From: Malikia granosa
GTDB taxonomy: Bacteria > Pseudomonadota > Gammaproteobacteria > Burkholderiales > Burkholderiaceae_C
Direction of reading: 5' to 3'
Assembly: GCF_002980595.1 (NCBI RefSeq)
Contig: NZ_PVLQ01000047.1
Coordinates: 1 to 41,316, forward strand
DNA: 41,316 nt
The translations under genes were made by a program, and so were the position numbers. Numbering within the stretch: the first letter of the stretch is position 1; each line of letters begins with the position of its first letter. The notes under the pieces are model-generated. The model ran no database searches. It had not been told where the DNA came from and saw nothing but the letters and a program-made list of their open reading frames with translations. Below are positions 28,118-36,501 of this stretch, in pieces.

Positions 28118-29020
28118 ATGACCCATATTCCTCACGACCTGTCCCATGTCCAGTCTCGCGACAAGGCCGAGATCCTCGCGCAGGCGCTGCCCTATATCCG
28201 TCAGTTCCACGGCAAGACCATGGTGATCAAGTACGGCGGTAACGCGATGACCGATCCCGCGCTGCAGCAGGCCTTTGCCGAGGACGTGGTGATGCTCAAG
28301 CTGGTCGGCATCAATCCGGTCGTGGTGCATGGCGGCGGCCCGCAGATCGAGGGCCTGCTCAAGCGCCTGGGCAAGCAGGGCCAGTTCATCCAGGGCATGC
28401 GCGTGACCGATGCCGAGACCATGGAGGTGGTCGAGTGGGTGCTCGGCGGCGAGGTGCAGCAGGACATCGTCGGCATGATCAACCGCGCCGGCGGCAAGGC
28501 GGTCGGCCTGACCGGGCGCGATGGCGGCCTGATCAAGGCCAAGAAGCTCAAGCTGCTCGACCAGCAGGACCCGGCGCTCGAGCATGACATCGGCCAGGTC
28601 GGCGATATCGTCAGCATCGATCCGAGCGTGGTCAAGTCGCTCGAGGACGCCGGCTTCATCCCGGTCGTGAGCCCGATCGGCTTCGGCGAGGACGGCGAGA
28701 GCTACAACATCAACGCCGACGTGGTCGCGGCGCGACTGGCCACCGTGCTGCGCGCCGAGAAGCTGCTGCTGCTGACCAATATCCGTGGCGTGCTCGACAA
28801 GGCCGGCGAGCTGCTGACCAACCTGAGCGCGGTCGAGGTCGATGCGTTGATCGCCGACGGCACGATCTCGGGCGGCATGATCCCGAAGATTGCCGGTGCG
28901 CTGGAGGCTGCGCACAGCGGCTGCAACTCGGTCCACATCATCGACGGCCGGGTGCCGCACGCGATGCTGCTCGAGATCCTGAGCGAGGAGGCCTACGGCA
29001 CCATGATCCGCTCCCACTGA
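28118..29020 (+). CDS. argB: Acetylglutamate kinase
   Basis: Second step of arginine synthesis, phosphorylating N-acetylglutamate. The 300-residue protein has KYGGNAM (K38) in the N-terminal phosphate loop, [17 protein letters not shown], the [15 protein letters not shown] substrate region, [12 protein letters not shown] and [12 protein letters not shown]. The ATG at 28118 ([20 protein letters not shown]) matches betaproteobacterial homologues; the longer frame was rejected. The 134-bp gap before it holds only a weak promoter-like TTGTTT with TATTCC. A strong terminator follows. No other arginine gene is adjacent. Confidence 0.97.
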   Translation: MTHIPHDLSHVQSRDKAEILAQALPYIRQFHGKTMVIKYGGNAMTDPALQQAFAEDVVMLKLVGINPVVVHGGGPQIEGLLKRLGKQGQFIQGMRVTDAETMEVVEWVLGGEVQQDIVGMINRAGGKAVGLTGRDGGLIKAKKLKLLDQQDPALEHDIGQVGDIVSIDPSVVKSLEDAGFIPVVSPIGFGEDGESYNINADVVAARLATVLRAEKLLLLTNIRGVLDKAGELLTNLSAVEVDALIADGTISGGMIPKIAGALEAAHSGCNSVHIIDGRVPHAMLLEILSEEAYGTMIRSH

Positions 29021-29057
29021 CCGGATGGCAGTCACCCGATCGGGTGGCTGGAAGGCA

Positions 29058-29090
29058 GAAAGGCGCAGCCATCGGCTGCGCCTTTCTATT
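29058..29090 (+). terminator. Intrinsic terminator of argB, probably bidirectional
   Basis: GAAAGGCGCAGCC (29058-29070) pairs perfectly over 13 bases with GGCTGCGCCTTTC (29074-29086) around a 3-nt loop, ending TTTCTATT. It lies between convergent argB and the zinc-finger/ilvE pair and could serve both. Confidence 0.88.
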
Positions 29091-29122
29091 GTCCGCGCCC
29101 AGCCTGGGCCGGGCGGCGGGAG

Positions 29123-29326
29123 TCAGTGGCCGTGGCCGACGACTTCACCAGCTTTGAGCTGGTAGACCGTGCCGCAGTAGGGGCACTTGGCCTTGCCGGT
29201 CTTGGCGATGTCGAGGAAAACGCGCGGGTGGCTGTTCCACAGCTTCATGTCGGCCTTCGGGCTGGGGCAGAACACGCCACCATTGCCGTTGAGGTCGTGC
29301 GCGGACAGTTCGATCGGCTTGCTCAT
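29123..29326 (-). CDS. Zinc-finger CHCC-type protein
   Basis: A 67-residue protein of the zf-CHCC family (related to the mitochondrial complex I subunit NDUFS6). Metal ligands C20, H33, C48 and C51 are all present (FCPSP, NSHPRV, KCPYCG), and a C-terminal HGH follows. It lies 11 bp downstream of ilvE and is likely cotranscribed; this small gene commonly follows ilvE in Burkholderiales. In bacteria its function is not established. Confidence 0.9.
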   Translation of the reverse strand: MSKPIELSAHDLNGNGGVFCPSPKADMKLWNSHPRVFLDIAKTGKAKCPYCGTVYQLKAGEVVGHGH

Positions 29327-29337
29327 CGTCGGGCTCC

Positions 29338-30273
29338 TCAGACCTTGGTCAGCCAGTGGGCGTATTTGGGGTTGCGGCCGTTGACGATGTCGAAGTAGGC
29401 CGACTGGATCTTCTCGGTGATCGGGCCGCGGCTGCCGCAGCCGATCTCGATGCGGTCGAGTTCGCGGATCGGGGTCACTTCGGCGGCGGTGCCGGTGAAG
29501 AAGGCTTCGTCGGCGATGTAGACCTCGTCGCGGGTGATGCGCTTTTGCACCACTTCAATGCCCAGATCCTTGGCGATCTGGAACACGGTGTTGCGCGTGA
29601 TGCCGTTGAGTGCTCCGGCCGACAGGTCGGGCGTGTAGATGACGCCGTTCTTGACGATGAAGATGTTCTCACCGGAGCCTTCGGAGACGAAGCCGGCGGC
29701 GTCGAGCAGCAGCGCCTCGTCGTAGCCGTCGTCGGTGGCTTCGGTGTTGGCCAGGATCGAGTTGGTGTAGTTGCTGACCGTCTTGGCCTGCGTCATCGTG
29801 ATGTTGACGTGGTGGCGGGTGTAGCTAGAGGTCTTGACGCGGATGCCGCGCTTCATGCCGTCTTCGCCGAGGTAGGCGCCCCAGGTCCAGGCCGCGACCA
29901 TGGCGTGGATGGTGTTGCCCTTGGGGGACACGCCCAGCTTCTTGTCACCGATCCAGATCAGCGGGCGGATGTAGCCGCTCTCGAGCTTGTTCTCGCGGAT
30001 GATGTCGACCTGGGCCTGGTTCAGCTGTTCCTTGCTGAACGGCACCTTCATGCGCAGGATCTTGGCGCTGTTGAGCAGGCGCTCGGTGTGGTCGTCGAGG
30101 CGGAAGATGGCCGGACCGTTGACGGTGTTGTAGGCGCGAACGCCCTCGAAAGCGCCGCAGCCGTAGTGCATGGTGTGGGTCAGGACATGGACCTTGGCAT
30201 CGCGCCAATCGACCATCTGGCCGTCCATCCAGATTTTGCCGTCGCGGTCGGACATCGAGGGAACTGCGCTCAT
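29338..30273 (-). CDS. ilvE: Branched-chain amino acid aminotransferase
   Basis: PLP-dependent fold-type IV transaminase for the last step of Leu, Ile and Val synthesis. Counting from the ATG at 30273 (311 residues), the catalytic Lys is K164 in TMTQAKTVSNYTNS. Also present are HTMHYGCGAFEGVRAY, YIRPLIWIG, DEALLLDAAGFVSEGSGENIF, and TGTAAEVTPIRELDRIEIG. AAAGG lies about 9 nt before the ATG at 30273; an internal ATG at 30255 is the main alternative, and an in-frame TTG lies just upstream. Followed closely by the zinc-finger gene. Confidence 0.96.
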   Translation of the reverse strand: MSAVPSMSDRDGKIWMDGQMVDWRDAKVHVLTHTMHYGCGAFEGVRAYNTVNGPAIFRLDDHTERLLNSAKILRMKVPFSKEQLNQAQVDIIRENKLESGYIRPLIWIGDKKLGVSPKGNTIHAMVAAWTWGAYLGEDGMKRGIRVKTSSYTRHHVNITMTQAKTVSNYTNSILANTEATDDGYDEALLLDAAGFVSEGSGENIFIVKNGVIYTPDLSAGALNGITRNTVFQIAKDLGIEVVQKRITRDEVYIADEAFFTGTAAEVTPIRELDRIEIGCGSRGPITEKIQSAYFDIVNGRNPKYAHWLTKV

Positions 30274-30394
30274 CTTCTTCAACCTTTGTCGTGGGGGAAT
30301 GGTTCGGGGCCTGCCGGTGACATCTGCCCGTAATCTTGCATTTTACGGCGTCCGCCCGCCCCATGACCAGTGCTGTCGTGGCATGATTTCTGCC

Positions 30395-31126
30395 ATGACC
30401 AGCTTGCGTGTCGTCACCTACAACATCCACAAGGGGGTGCAGGGCCTGGGCCCGGCCAGCCGCCTGGAGATCCACAACCTGATGCAGGCGGTGCAGGGCT
30501 TCGAGGCCGATGTCGTCTGCCTGCAGGAGGTGCGCGGCTTCAATCGCCAGATGCAGCGCCGCTTTGCCAACTGGCCCGGGGTCGGCCAGGCGACCCATCT
30601 GGCGCCGCCAGGCTACGAGGCGGTCTACCGCACCAATGCCGTCACCCGCCACGGCGAGCATGGCAATGCGCTGCTGACGCGCTGGCCGGTGCTCGGCCAT
30701 GGCCACCACGATGTGTCGGACCACCGCTTCGAGCAGCGCGGGCTGCTGCATGTGCGCCTCGAGGTCAAGGGCGCGCCGCTGCATGTGGTGGTGGCGCATC
30801 TGGGGTTGATCCACGCCAGCCGCGAGCGCCAGGTGCAGCAGATCGGCGCCATGCTCGAGAGCGAGGTACCTGCCGACGAGCCGGTGGTGGTGGCGGGTGA
30901 CTTCAACGACTGGGGCCAGCGCCTGCACGATGCCATGGCGGCCTTCGGCCTGCATACCTTCGAGGACATCCGCCATCCGACCTATCCCTCCCGCTTGCCG
31001 CTGCTGCACCTGGACCGGATCTACTCGCGCGGCCTGCGTCCGCTGTCGGCCCATGTGCCGCATGGTGGCCACTGGGCGCGGCTGTCCGACCACCTGCCGC
31101 TGATCGCCGAACTGGCCTTCGAATGA
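30395..31126 (+). CDS. Endonuclease/exonuclease/phosphatase family protein
   Basis: EEP-fold metal-dependent phosphodiesterase, 243 residues, with RVVTYNIHKG (metal-site Asn), VVCLQEVRG (metal-binding Glu), VVAHLGL, VVAGDFNDWG and the catalytic LSDHLPL at the C terminus. Such proteins cleave nucleic acid or phospholipid/phosphate esters; the substrate cannot be read from the sequence. An alternative ATG lies at 30383. It precedes the cardiolipin synthase gene by 22 bp, a conserved pairing in betaproteobacteria. A lipid-related role is possible but unproven. Confidence 0.9.
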   Translation: MTSLRVVTYNIHKGVQGLGPASRLEIHNLMQAVQGFEADVVCLQEVRGFNRQMQRRFANWPGVGQATHLAPPGYEAVYRTNAVTRHGEHGNALLTRWPVLGHGHHDVSDHRFEQRGLLHVRLEVKGAPLHVVVAHLGLIHASRERQVQQIGAMLESEVPADEPVVVAGDFNDWGQRLHDAMAAFGLHTFEDIRHPTYPSRLPLLHLDRIYSRGLRPLSAHVPHGGHWARLSDHLPLIAELAFE

Positions 31127-31148
31127 GGGGCATGGCCGGAGCGTCGAG

Positions 31149-32354
31149 TTGAAGGTGCCGTTGCGCGCGGGGCACCAGCTGCACCTGCTCGAGGGTGGGG
31201 GCGAGCTGTTTCCGGCCATGGTCCGGGCCATCGAGCGGGCCCGCCATCTGGTGCATGTCGAGACCTATATCTTCGAGTTCGCGGGTGCGGCGCTGCAGGT
31301 GGCCGAGGCGCTCGAGCGCTGTGCCCTGCGCGGCGTCACGGTCCGGCTGGTGGTCGATGGCATCGGCACCGCGCGGTTGCCGCAGTCCTGGCGCGAACGG
31401 CTCGAGCGGGCGGGGGTGCAATGCCGGGTCTACCTGCCGCTGGGCCATCTGGGCTTGCTGATCCCGAGCCGCTGGCGCCGCCTGCACCGCAAGCTCTGCG
31501 TGGTCGACGGCCTGCAGGGTTTCTGCGGCGGCATCAACCTGATCGACGACCTCGACGATGTCTCGCTCGGGCGGCTCGAGCGGCCGCGGCTGGACTTCGC
31601 GCTCCAGGTCAGCGGGCCGCTGGTGGCCGACATGCTCGAGACCATGGAGCAGCTCTGGTGGCGCATGCAGGCCGTCAGCCGTGCGCGCCAGCATGAGTTC
31701 CGTGCTGCCTGGGAGGCCTGGCGTGCCGGCTGGCCGGCCCTGCCGCTCGACCACTCGCCGCCCGGACGCAAGGCGTCGCCGACCGCGGCCGCCTTGCTGC
31801 TGCGCGACAACCTGCGCCATCGCCACGACATCGAGCGCGCCTATCTCCGGTCGATCGCCCGGGCGCGGCACGAGATCCTGATCGCCAACGCCTATTTCAT
31901 CCCGGGGCGCAAGCTGCACCGGGCCTTGACGCTGGCGGCCGCCCGCGGGGTGCGGGTGCGCCTGCTGCTGCATGGCAAGTACGAGCATTTCCTGCAGTAC
32001 CACGCCGCTCGCACCGCCTACCGGCGCCTGCTCGAGGCCGGCATCGAGATCCACGAATACGCCCCGAGCGCCCTGCATGCCAAGGTGGCGGTGGTCGATG
32101 CCAGCTGGGCCACGGTCGGCTCGACCAACCTCGACCCGCTGAGCCTGCTGATGGCGCGCGAGGCCAATGTCGTGACGCGAGATCCGGCTTTCGCGCGCGG
32201 GCTCAGGCAGCGGCTCGACCATCTGCTGCAGACCGCTGGCGTGCGCATCGAGCACGAGCAACTGCGCCTGCGCCCCTGGCGCCTGCGCCTGTTCGACCGG
32301 GTGGCCTACGCCATCATGCGCGCCATGCTGTGGCTGCTCGGCCACCGCTACTAG
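31149..32354 (+). CDS. clsB: Cardiolipin synthase, ClsB-like phospholipase D family
   Basis: Phospholipase-D-superfamily transferase that joins phosphatidyl groups to make cardiolipin at the inner membrane. The 401-residue protein has two HKD motifs: H113-K115-D120 (HRKLCVVDG) and H310-K312-D317 (HAKVAVVDASWATVGSTN). LVHVETYIFE lies near the N terminus. It lacks the transmembrane pair of ClsA, fitting ClsB. No ATG precedes the conserved start; a TTG at 31149 with GGAG 7 nt upstream is the best start. Sits 22 bp behind the EEP gene. Confidence 0.9.
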   Translation: MKVPLRAGHQLHLLEGGGELFPAMVRAIERARHLVHVETYIFEFAGAALQVAEALERCALRGVTVRLVVDGIGTARLPQSWRERLERAGVQCRVYLPLGHLGLLIPSRWRRLHRKLCVVDGLQGFCGGINLIDDLDDVSLGRLERPRLDFALQVSGPLVADMLETMEQLWWRMQAVSRARQHEFRAAWEAWRAGWPALPLDHSPPGRKASPTAAALLLRDNLRHRHDIERAYLRSIARARHEILIANAYFIPGRKLHRALTLAAARGVRVRLLLHGKYEHFLQYHAARTAYRRLLEAGIEIHEYAPSALHAKVAVVDASWATVGSTNLDPLSLLMAREANVVTRDPAFARGLRQRLDHLLQTAGVRIEHEQLRLRPWRLRLFDRVAYAIMRAMLWLLGHRY

Positions 32355-32406
32355 CCGGGATTTCCCCTTGCCATCGGGCCTTGGCCTCTGGTGTTAGCAT
32401 GGGGCA

Positions 32407-33132
32407 ATGCTGATGAAACTGCAACAAGACATGACCGACGCCAACCAAGATGAGGGGACGCCCGTCTCCGTCAAGATCCGCGAACGCTTGCAGGCTGCCA
32501 AGCAGCGTTTCCATTCGAATGACAACATCGCCGACTTCATCCGTCCGGGCGAGCTCGAGGCCCTGCTCGACGAGGTCACGGACAAGATGAAGGGCGTGCT
32601 CGACAGCATGGTGATCGACACCGAGCACGATCACAACACCGACAACACGGCGCGTCGCGTGGCCAAGATGTACCTCAAGGAGGTCTTTGCCGGCCGCTAT
32701 GTCCAGGCGCCCACCATCACCGAGTTCCCGAACGCCGAGCACCTCAACGAGCTCATGATCGTCGGCCCGATCACGGTGCGCAGCGCCTGCAGCCACCATT
32801 TCTGCCCGGTCATCGGCAAGATCTGGATCGGCGTGCTGCCCAACGAGCACACCAACGTGATCGGCCTGTCCAAGTATGCGCGCCTGGCCGAATGGATCAT
32901 GGGCCGGCCCCAGATCCAGGAGGAGGCCGTGGTCCAGCTGGCCGACCTGATCCAGGAGAAGACCCAGCCCGATGGCCTGGCGATCGTGATGGAGGCCAGC
33001 CACTACTGCATGGGCTGGCGCGGCGTCAAGGACATGGACAGCAAGATGATCAACTCCGTCATGCGCGGCGTCTTCCTGAAGGACAGCGATCTGCGCCGCG
33101 AATTCCTGTCACTGATTCCCCGGAGGAGCTGA
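32407..33132 (+). CDS. folE: GTP cyclohydrolase I
   Basis: Converts GTP to dihydroneopterin triphosphate, entry to folate and pterin synthesis. The 241-residue protein has the zinc ligands C128, H131 (in ACSHHFCP) and C201 (SHYCMGWRGV), plus NVIGLSKYARL. The usual CEHH motif is CSHH here, a conservative change seen in this branch. The N-terminal 40 residues are extra to the catalytic core. An ATG at 32413 is an alternative start. The BLUF gene begins 2 nt after the stop, implying translational coupling, which is unusual for folE and worth attention. Confidence 0.95.
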   Translation: MLMKLQQDMTDANQDEGTPVSVKIRERLQAAKQRFHSNDNIADFIRPGELEALLDEVTDKMKGVLDSMVIDTEHDHNTDNTARRVAKMYLKEVFAGRYVQAPTITEFPNAEHLNELMIVGPITVRSACSHHFCPVIGKIWIGVLPNEHTNVIGLSKYARLAEWIMGRPQIQEEAVVQLADLIQEKTQPDGLAIVMEASHYCMGWRGVKDMDSKMINSVMRGVFLKDSDLRREFLSLIPRRS

Positions 33133-33134
33133 AG

Positions 33135-33560
33135 ATGCTGGTACGTCTGTTGTATGTGAGCCATGCGGTGCAGCCTGATAACACCGAGGCCATCCATTCC
33201 ATCCTGTCCTCGGCCCGCGAGCACAACCTGCACCACGGCATCACCGGCATCCTGTGCTATGGCGGCGGCGTGTTCCTGCAGGCGATCGAGGGCGGTCGCT
33301 CGGCGGTCAACCAGCTCTACAAGCACATCATCGAGGACTCGCGCCACCGCGATGTCGAGCTGCTGCACTACGAGGAAATCAGCGAGCGGCGCTTCGGCGG
33401 CTGGACCATGGGCCAGGTCAACCTGAGCAAACTCAATACCTCGATCGTGCTGAAGTATTCCGAGCGCCCCGAGTTCGATCCCTATTCGGTCTCGGGCAAG
33501 GTCTCGCTGGCGCTGCTCGAGGAGCTGATGGCGACGGCCTCGATCATCGGTCGCGCCTGA
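33135..33560 (+). CDS. BLUF-domain blue-light sensor protein
   Basis: FAD-binding photoreceptor of the short single-domain type, 141 residues. All key BLUF residues are present at a constant 14-residue offset from AppA numbering: Y7 (Tyr21), N31 (Asn45), Q49 (Gln63), W90 (Trp104) and M92 (Met106). This implies an intact light-sensing hydrogen-bond network. About 40 C-terminal residues form the capping helices (YSVSGKVSLALLEELMATAS). There is no output domain, so it must act through a partner protein. GGAGGAG overlaps the end of folE about 5-11 nt upstream, and the start is 2 nt after the folE stop. Confidence 0.95.
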   Translation: MLVRLLYVSHAVQPDNTEAIHSILSSAREHNLHHGITGILCYGGGVFLQAIEGGRSAVNQLYKHIIEDSRHRDVELLHYEEISERRFGGWTMGQVNLSKLNTSIVLKYSERPEFDPYSVSGKVSLALLEELMATASIIGRA

Positions 33561-33567
33561 ACCGCCC

Positions 33568-34410
33568 TTGACGGCTTCGGTCCCCGAACTCTGGGGCTGC
33601 GACTTCAGCAGCGCGCCCAGCCGGCGCAAGCCGATCGTGCTGGCTCGTGGCGGCCTGCGCGCCGGGCGGGTGCTGCTCGAGCGCCTGGAGACCTTCGAGA
33701 CGCTGAACGGCTTCGGCCAGCGCCTGGCCGAGCCGGGGCATTGGGTCGGTGGCTTCGACCTGCCGTTCGGCCTGCCGCGCGAGCTGGTCGAGCAGCTGGG
33801 CTGGCAGACCGACTGGCTGGCCTGCATGCGCCACTATGCGGCGCTGAGCCGGGCCGAGATCCGCGAGTGCTTCGCGGCCTTCTGCGCGGCACGTCCGGCA
33901 GGGGGAAAGTTCGCGCATCGCGCCACCGACCGCCCCGCCGGCTCGAGCCCGAGCATGAAATGGGTCAATCCGCCGGTAGCCTACATGCTGCATGCGGGCC
34001 TGCCGCTGCTGCTCGAGGCTGGCGTGTCGCTGCCGGGGCTGTGCAGTGGGGATGAGGCACGGGTCGCGCTCGAGGCCTATCCGGGCCTGCTGGCGCGCTC
34101 GGTGCTGGGCGCACGCAGCTACAAGAGCGACGACAAGGCCAAGCAGACGCCGGAGCGGCTGATCGCGCGCAAGGACCTGCTGCATGCGCTGGAGCAGGGG
34201 ACGGCGCCGCTGCTGCAGGCGGCCGGCCTGCGGCTCAAGCTCAGCCATGCCCAGCATGACGAACTGGTGGCGGACGCCAGCGGCGACCGGCTCGATGCGG
34301 TGCTGTGCCTGCTGCAGGCGGCCTGGGCGTTCGCACAGCAGCAGGGCGGCCATGCGCGCTACGGCCTGCCGGACTTCGATCCGCTCGAGGGCTGGATCGT
34401 CACGGCTTGA
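33568..34410 (+). CDS. DUF429 family protein
   Basis: Member of the uncharacterised DUF429 family, which has an RNase-H-like fold. The 280-residue protein shows LWGCDFSSAPSRRKPIVLA at the N terminus, WVGGFDLPFGLPRELV, GSSPSMKWVNPPVAYMLHAG, ALEAYPGLLAR, and DDKAKQTPERLIARKDLL. The late HDELVADASGDRLDAVLCLLQAAWA carries acidic residues consistent with a metal site. The only suitable start is TTG at 33568, 7 bp after the BLUF stop, so it may be read by coupling. Biochemical role unknown. Confidence 0.85.
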   Translation: MTASVPELWGCDFSSAPSRRKPIVLARGGLRAGRVLLERLETFETLNGFGQRLAEPGHWVGGFDLPFGLPRELVEQLGWQTDWLACMRHYAALSRAEIRECFAAFCAARPAGGKFAHRATDRPAGSSPSMKWVNPPVAYMLHAGLPLLLEAGVSLPGLCSGDEARVALEAYPGLLARSVLGARSYKSDDKAKQTPERLIARKDLLHALEQGTAPLLQAAGLRLKLSHAQHDELVADASGDRLDAVLCLLQAAWAFAQQQGGHARYGLPDFDPLEGWIVTA

Positions 34411-34492
34411 GGGATGGTCCGCACGGCAGCCGCTCCCGCCCAGCGCCTGGTGATCCGGCCTGGCGGCAGCAGCCGTGGCTGGTCGCGTGTCC

Positions 34493-35455
34493 TCAGTCGA
34501 GCGAGAAGTTGGCGGTCTTGATGGGTTTTTCCCAGCGGGTCAGGTCGGCTTTCTGGCTGGCCGCCAGCTCGGACGAACTGGAGCCGACAGCCTCGTAGCC
34601 CAGTTTCCTGAGCTTGCCCTGCAATTCAGGCGTCTTGACCGCATTGACGACCGCCATTTCCAGTTTCTTTCGCACCTCGGTCGGCAGATTGGCCGGGCCA
34701 TACATGGCAAACCAGGAACTGGCTTCCATCGGAATCCCCAGCTCCTTGAGCGTGGGAACCTCGGGCACTTGCAGGTCGCGCTTGGCGCCGGTAACGGCCA
34801 GGATCCTGACCTTGCCGTTGCGGTGCAGTTCGGCGGTTTCCGATACCACGTCGAACTTGTACTGGACATGGCTGCCCAACAACGCCGCATTGGCGGCGGA
34901 GCCACCCTGGAACGGCACATGATTGAGCTCGATGCCGGTGCTCTGCTCCATCATGAGTCCCAGCAGGTGCGGCCAGGTGCCTTGTCCTGCCGTGCCGTAG
35001 CTGTTCTGTCCGGGCTTGGACTTGGCCGCGCTGATCAGGTCCTGGATGCTCTTGGCGCTGCTGCCCGGACCTGCGACGACGCCGAACTGGAAGCTGGCCA
35101 GCAGCGAGATCGGAGTGAAGTCCTGGATCGGGTCGTAATCCAGTTTCTTGTAGAGGTGCGGAAAAAGCACCATCGGTCCATTGGGCAGGATCAGCACGGT
35201 TTGCCCGTCGGGCTTGGCTTTCTTGAGCTGGGTCAGGGCAATCCGGCCACCCGCTCCCGGCTTGTTCTCGACCACGATGCTCGAGAAGTCGTTGCGCAGG
35301 CCATCGGCCATCAGGCGGGCCAAGGTGTCGGCCGATCCGCCAGCCAGAAAGCCCACCAGGATCTTCAGCGGGGCTTTTTCCTGTGCCGCAGCGGGTGTCG
35401 CGCTGGCAGCGCAGCACAAGGCTGCAGTGGCCAGCAAGATGGCGCGTCTTTGCAT
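34493..35455 (-). CDS. Bug/TctC-type tripartite tricarboxylate transporter binding protein
   Basis: Periplasmic substrate-binding protein of the Bordetella-uptake-gene family. The 320-residue precursor has a signal peptide (MQRRAILLATAALCCAASA, cleavage probably after residue 24). The family landmarks are VGFLAGGSADTLARLMADGL, VVENKPGAGGRIA, NSYGTAGQGTWPHLLGL, HVPFQGGSAANAALLG and the C-terminal LGYEAVGSSSSELAA. AGGAG lies 9 nt before the ATG. It is a lone gene without TctA/TctB, as is common for Bug proteins, so its ligand and partner are unknown. It has a well-formed promoter with palindromes. Confidence 0.93.
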   Translation of the reverse strand: MQRRAILLATAALCCAASATPAAAQEKAPLKILVGFLAGGSADTLARLMADGLRNDFSSIVVENKPGAGGRIALTQLKKAKPDGQTVLILPNGPMVLFPHLYKKLDYDPIQDFTPISLLASFQFGVVAGPGSSAKSIQDLISAAKSKPGQNSYGTAGQGTWPHLLGLMMEQSTGIELNHVPFQGGSAANAALLGSHVQYKFDVVSETAELHRNGKVRILAVTGAKRDLQVPEVPTLKELGIPMEASSWFAMYGPANLPTEVRKKLEMAVVNAVKTPELQGKLRKLGYEAVGSSSSELAASQKADLTRWEKPIKTANFSLD

Positions 35456-35476
35456 GGTTTTTGTCTCCTATGGTTA

Positions 35477-35490
35477 TTGGTTATAACCAA
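35477..35490. promoter_or_regulatory. 14-bp perfect palindrome over the Bug-gene -10 region
   Basis: TTGGTTATAACCAA is fully self-complementary and covers the -10 hexamer (35480-35485) of the Bug gene. Its place and symmetry suggest a dimeric repressor site. No regulator gene lies next to it. Confidence 0.6.
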
Positions 35491-35507
35491 CCCAATGTAG
35501 GGTCAAA
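35480..35507 (-). promoter_or_regulatory. Probable sigma-70 promoter of the Bug gene
   Basis: On the minus strand TTTGAC (35502-35507), a 16-nt spacer and TATAAC (35480-35485). Start would be near 35473, leaving a leader of about 18 nt that contains the AGGAG site (35465-35469). Confidence 0.6.
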
Positions 35508-35514
35508 GACTTTG

Positions 35515-35529
35515 GTTGTTCTAAACAAC
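35515..35529. promoter_or_regulatory. Inverted repeat upstream of the Bug promoter
   Basis: GTTGTT and AACAAC separated by CTA, 8 nt upstream of the -35. The position suits an activator such as a LysR-type protein. From here to 35727 no gene is visible. Confidence 0.45.
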
Positions 35530-35727
35530 TTTCCCTAGATAAAACCCTGAGCCAGGCCCAATGCCGCCGCCATCGCATCAGGTAGCGGGCATGGAGATGG
35601 GGGGCTGCTGGCCGCGCTGGCCAGGCTGGTGCCATGGATCGACCCTGGCCAGGGCGAGCCAGCGCCTGCCCGCGTGGAGCAAGGGCCGGCTGGTGGCCTT
35701 CTCGGTCCTGTGGGTCGGGAGGGAGAC

Positions 35728-36501
35728 TCAGTGCTGGCCGCCGCAGACCGCGCAGTCCGGGTTGCGGCCGAGTCGGATCTGGTGGAAGGCCATCTCGCGC
35801 GCTTCCAGCATCATGAGCTGGCCGGCCAGCTTCGAGCCCATGCCGCTCAGGATCTTGAGCGCCTCGGCCGCCTGCAGCGTGCCGATGATGCCGACCAGCG
35901 GCGCGAACACGCCCAGGGTGGCGCAGCGGGTTTCTTCCAGCCCGTCGGTCTCGGGGAAGATGCAGGCATAGCAGGGGCTGCTCGGCTCGCGCGGGTCGTA
36001 GACCGAGAGCTGGCCGTCGAAGCGGATGCCGGCGCCCGAGACCAGCGGCACCCGATGCCGCACGCTGGCGCGGTTGATCAGGTGCCGGGTCGCGAAGTTG
36101 TCGGTGCAGTCGAGCAGGACCTGCGCCGTCGGCAGCAGCTCATCGAGCAGTGCCGCGTCGGCACGCTGCACCCGCGCGTCGATCCGTAGTTCGGGGTTGA
36201 TCGCCAGCATCGCGGCCTTGGCCGACAGGGCTTTCGGCTGCCCGACCCGCTCCAGGTTGTGCGCGATCTGGCGCTGCAGGTTGGTCGCATCGACCTCGTC
36301 ATGGTCGACCAGGGTGATCTGGCCGACGCCGGCGCTGGCCAGGTAGAGCGCGACCGGCGAGCCGAGTCCGCCCGCGCCCACCACCACCGCATGGGAGGCC
36401 AGCAGCTGTTCCTGGCCCTCGATGCCGAGTTCCTCGAGCAGGATATGGCGCGAGTAGCGCAGCAGCTGCTCGTCGTTCATGCCGGGATGCGCGCGGCTCA
36501 T
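35728..36501 (-). CDS. moeB: HesA/MoeB/ThiF-family adenylyltransferase
   Basis: E1-like enzyme that adenylates the C-terminal glycine of a sulfur-carrier protein (MoaD or ThiS) for molybdopterin or thiamine synthesis. The 257-residue protein has the ATP loop GAGGLGSPVALYLASAG (from 42), DHDEVDATNLQRQ, LLDCTDNFATRHLIN, and two zinc CxxC pairs (CYAC and CAVC). ETRCATLGVFAPLVGIIGTLQA includes the thioester-region Cys. MoeB or ThiF function cannot be split from sequence alone. Its start overlaps the S41 peptidase stop by 4 nt, the usual gpmA-ctpA-moeB order of Burkholderiales. Confidence 0.93.
   Translation of the reverse strand: MSRAHPGMNDEQLLRYSRHILLEELGIEGQEQLLASHAVVVGAGGLGSPVALYLASAGVGQITLVDHDEVDATNLQRQIAHNLERVGQPKALSAKAAMLAINPELRIDARVQRADAALLDELLPTAQVLLDCTDNFATRHLINRASVRHRVPLVSGAGIRFDGQLSVYDPREPSSPCYACIFPETDGLEETRCATLGVFAPLVGIIGTLQAAEALKILSGMGSKLAGQLMMLEAREMAFHQIRLGRNPDCAVCGGQH

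Noticed and set aside
32355-32406. Riboswitch in front of folE
   Set aside because: The 52-bp gap is too short and shows no tetrahydrofolate or other riboswitch core.
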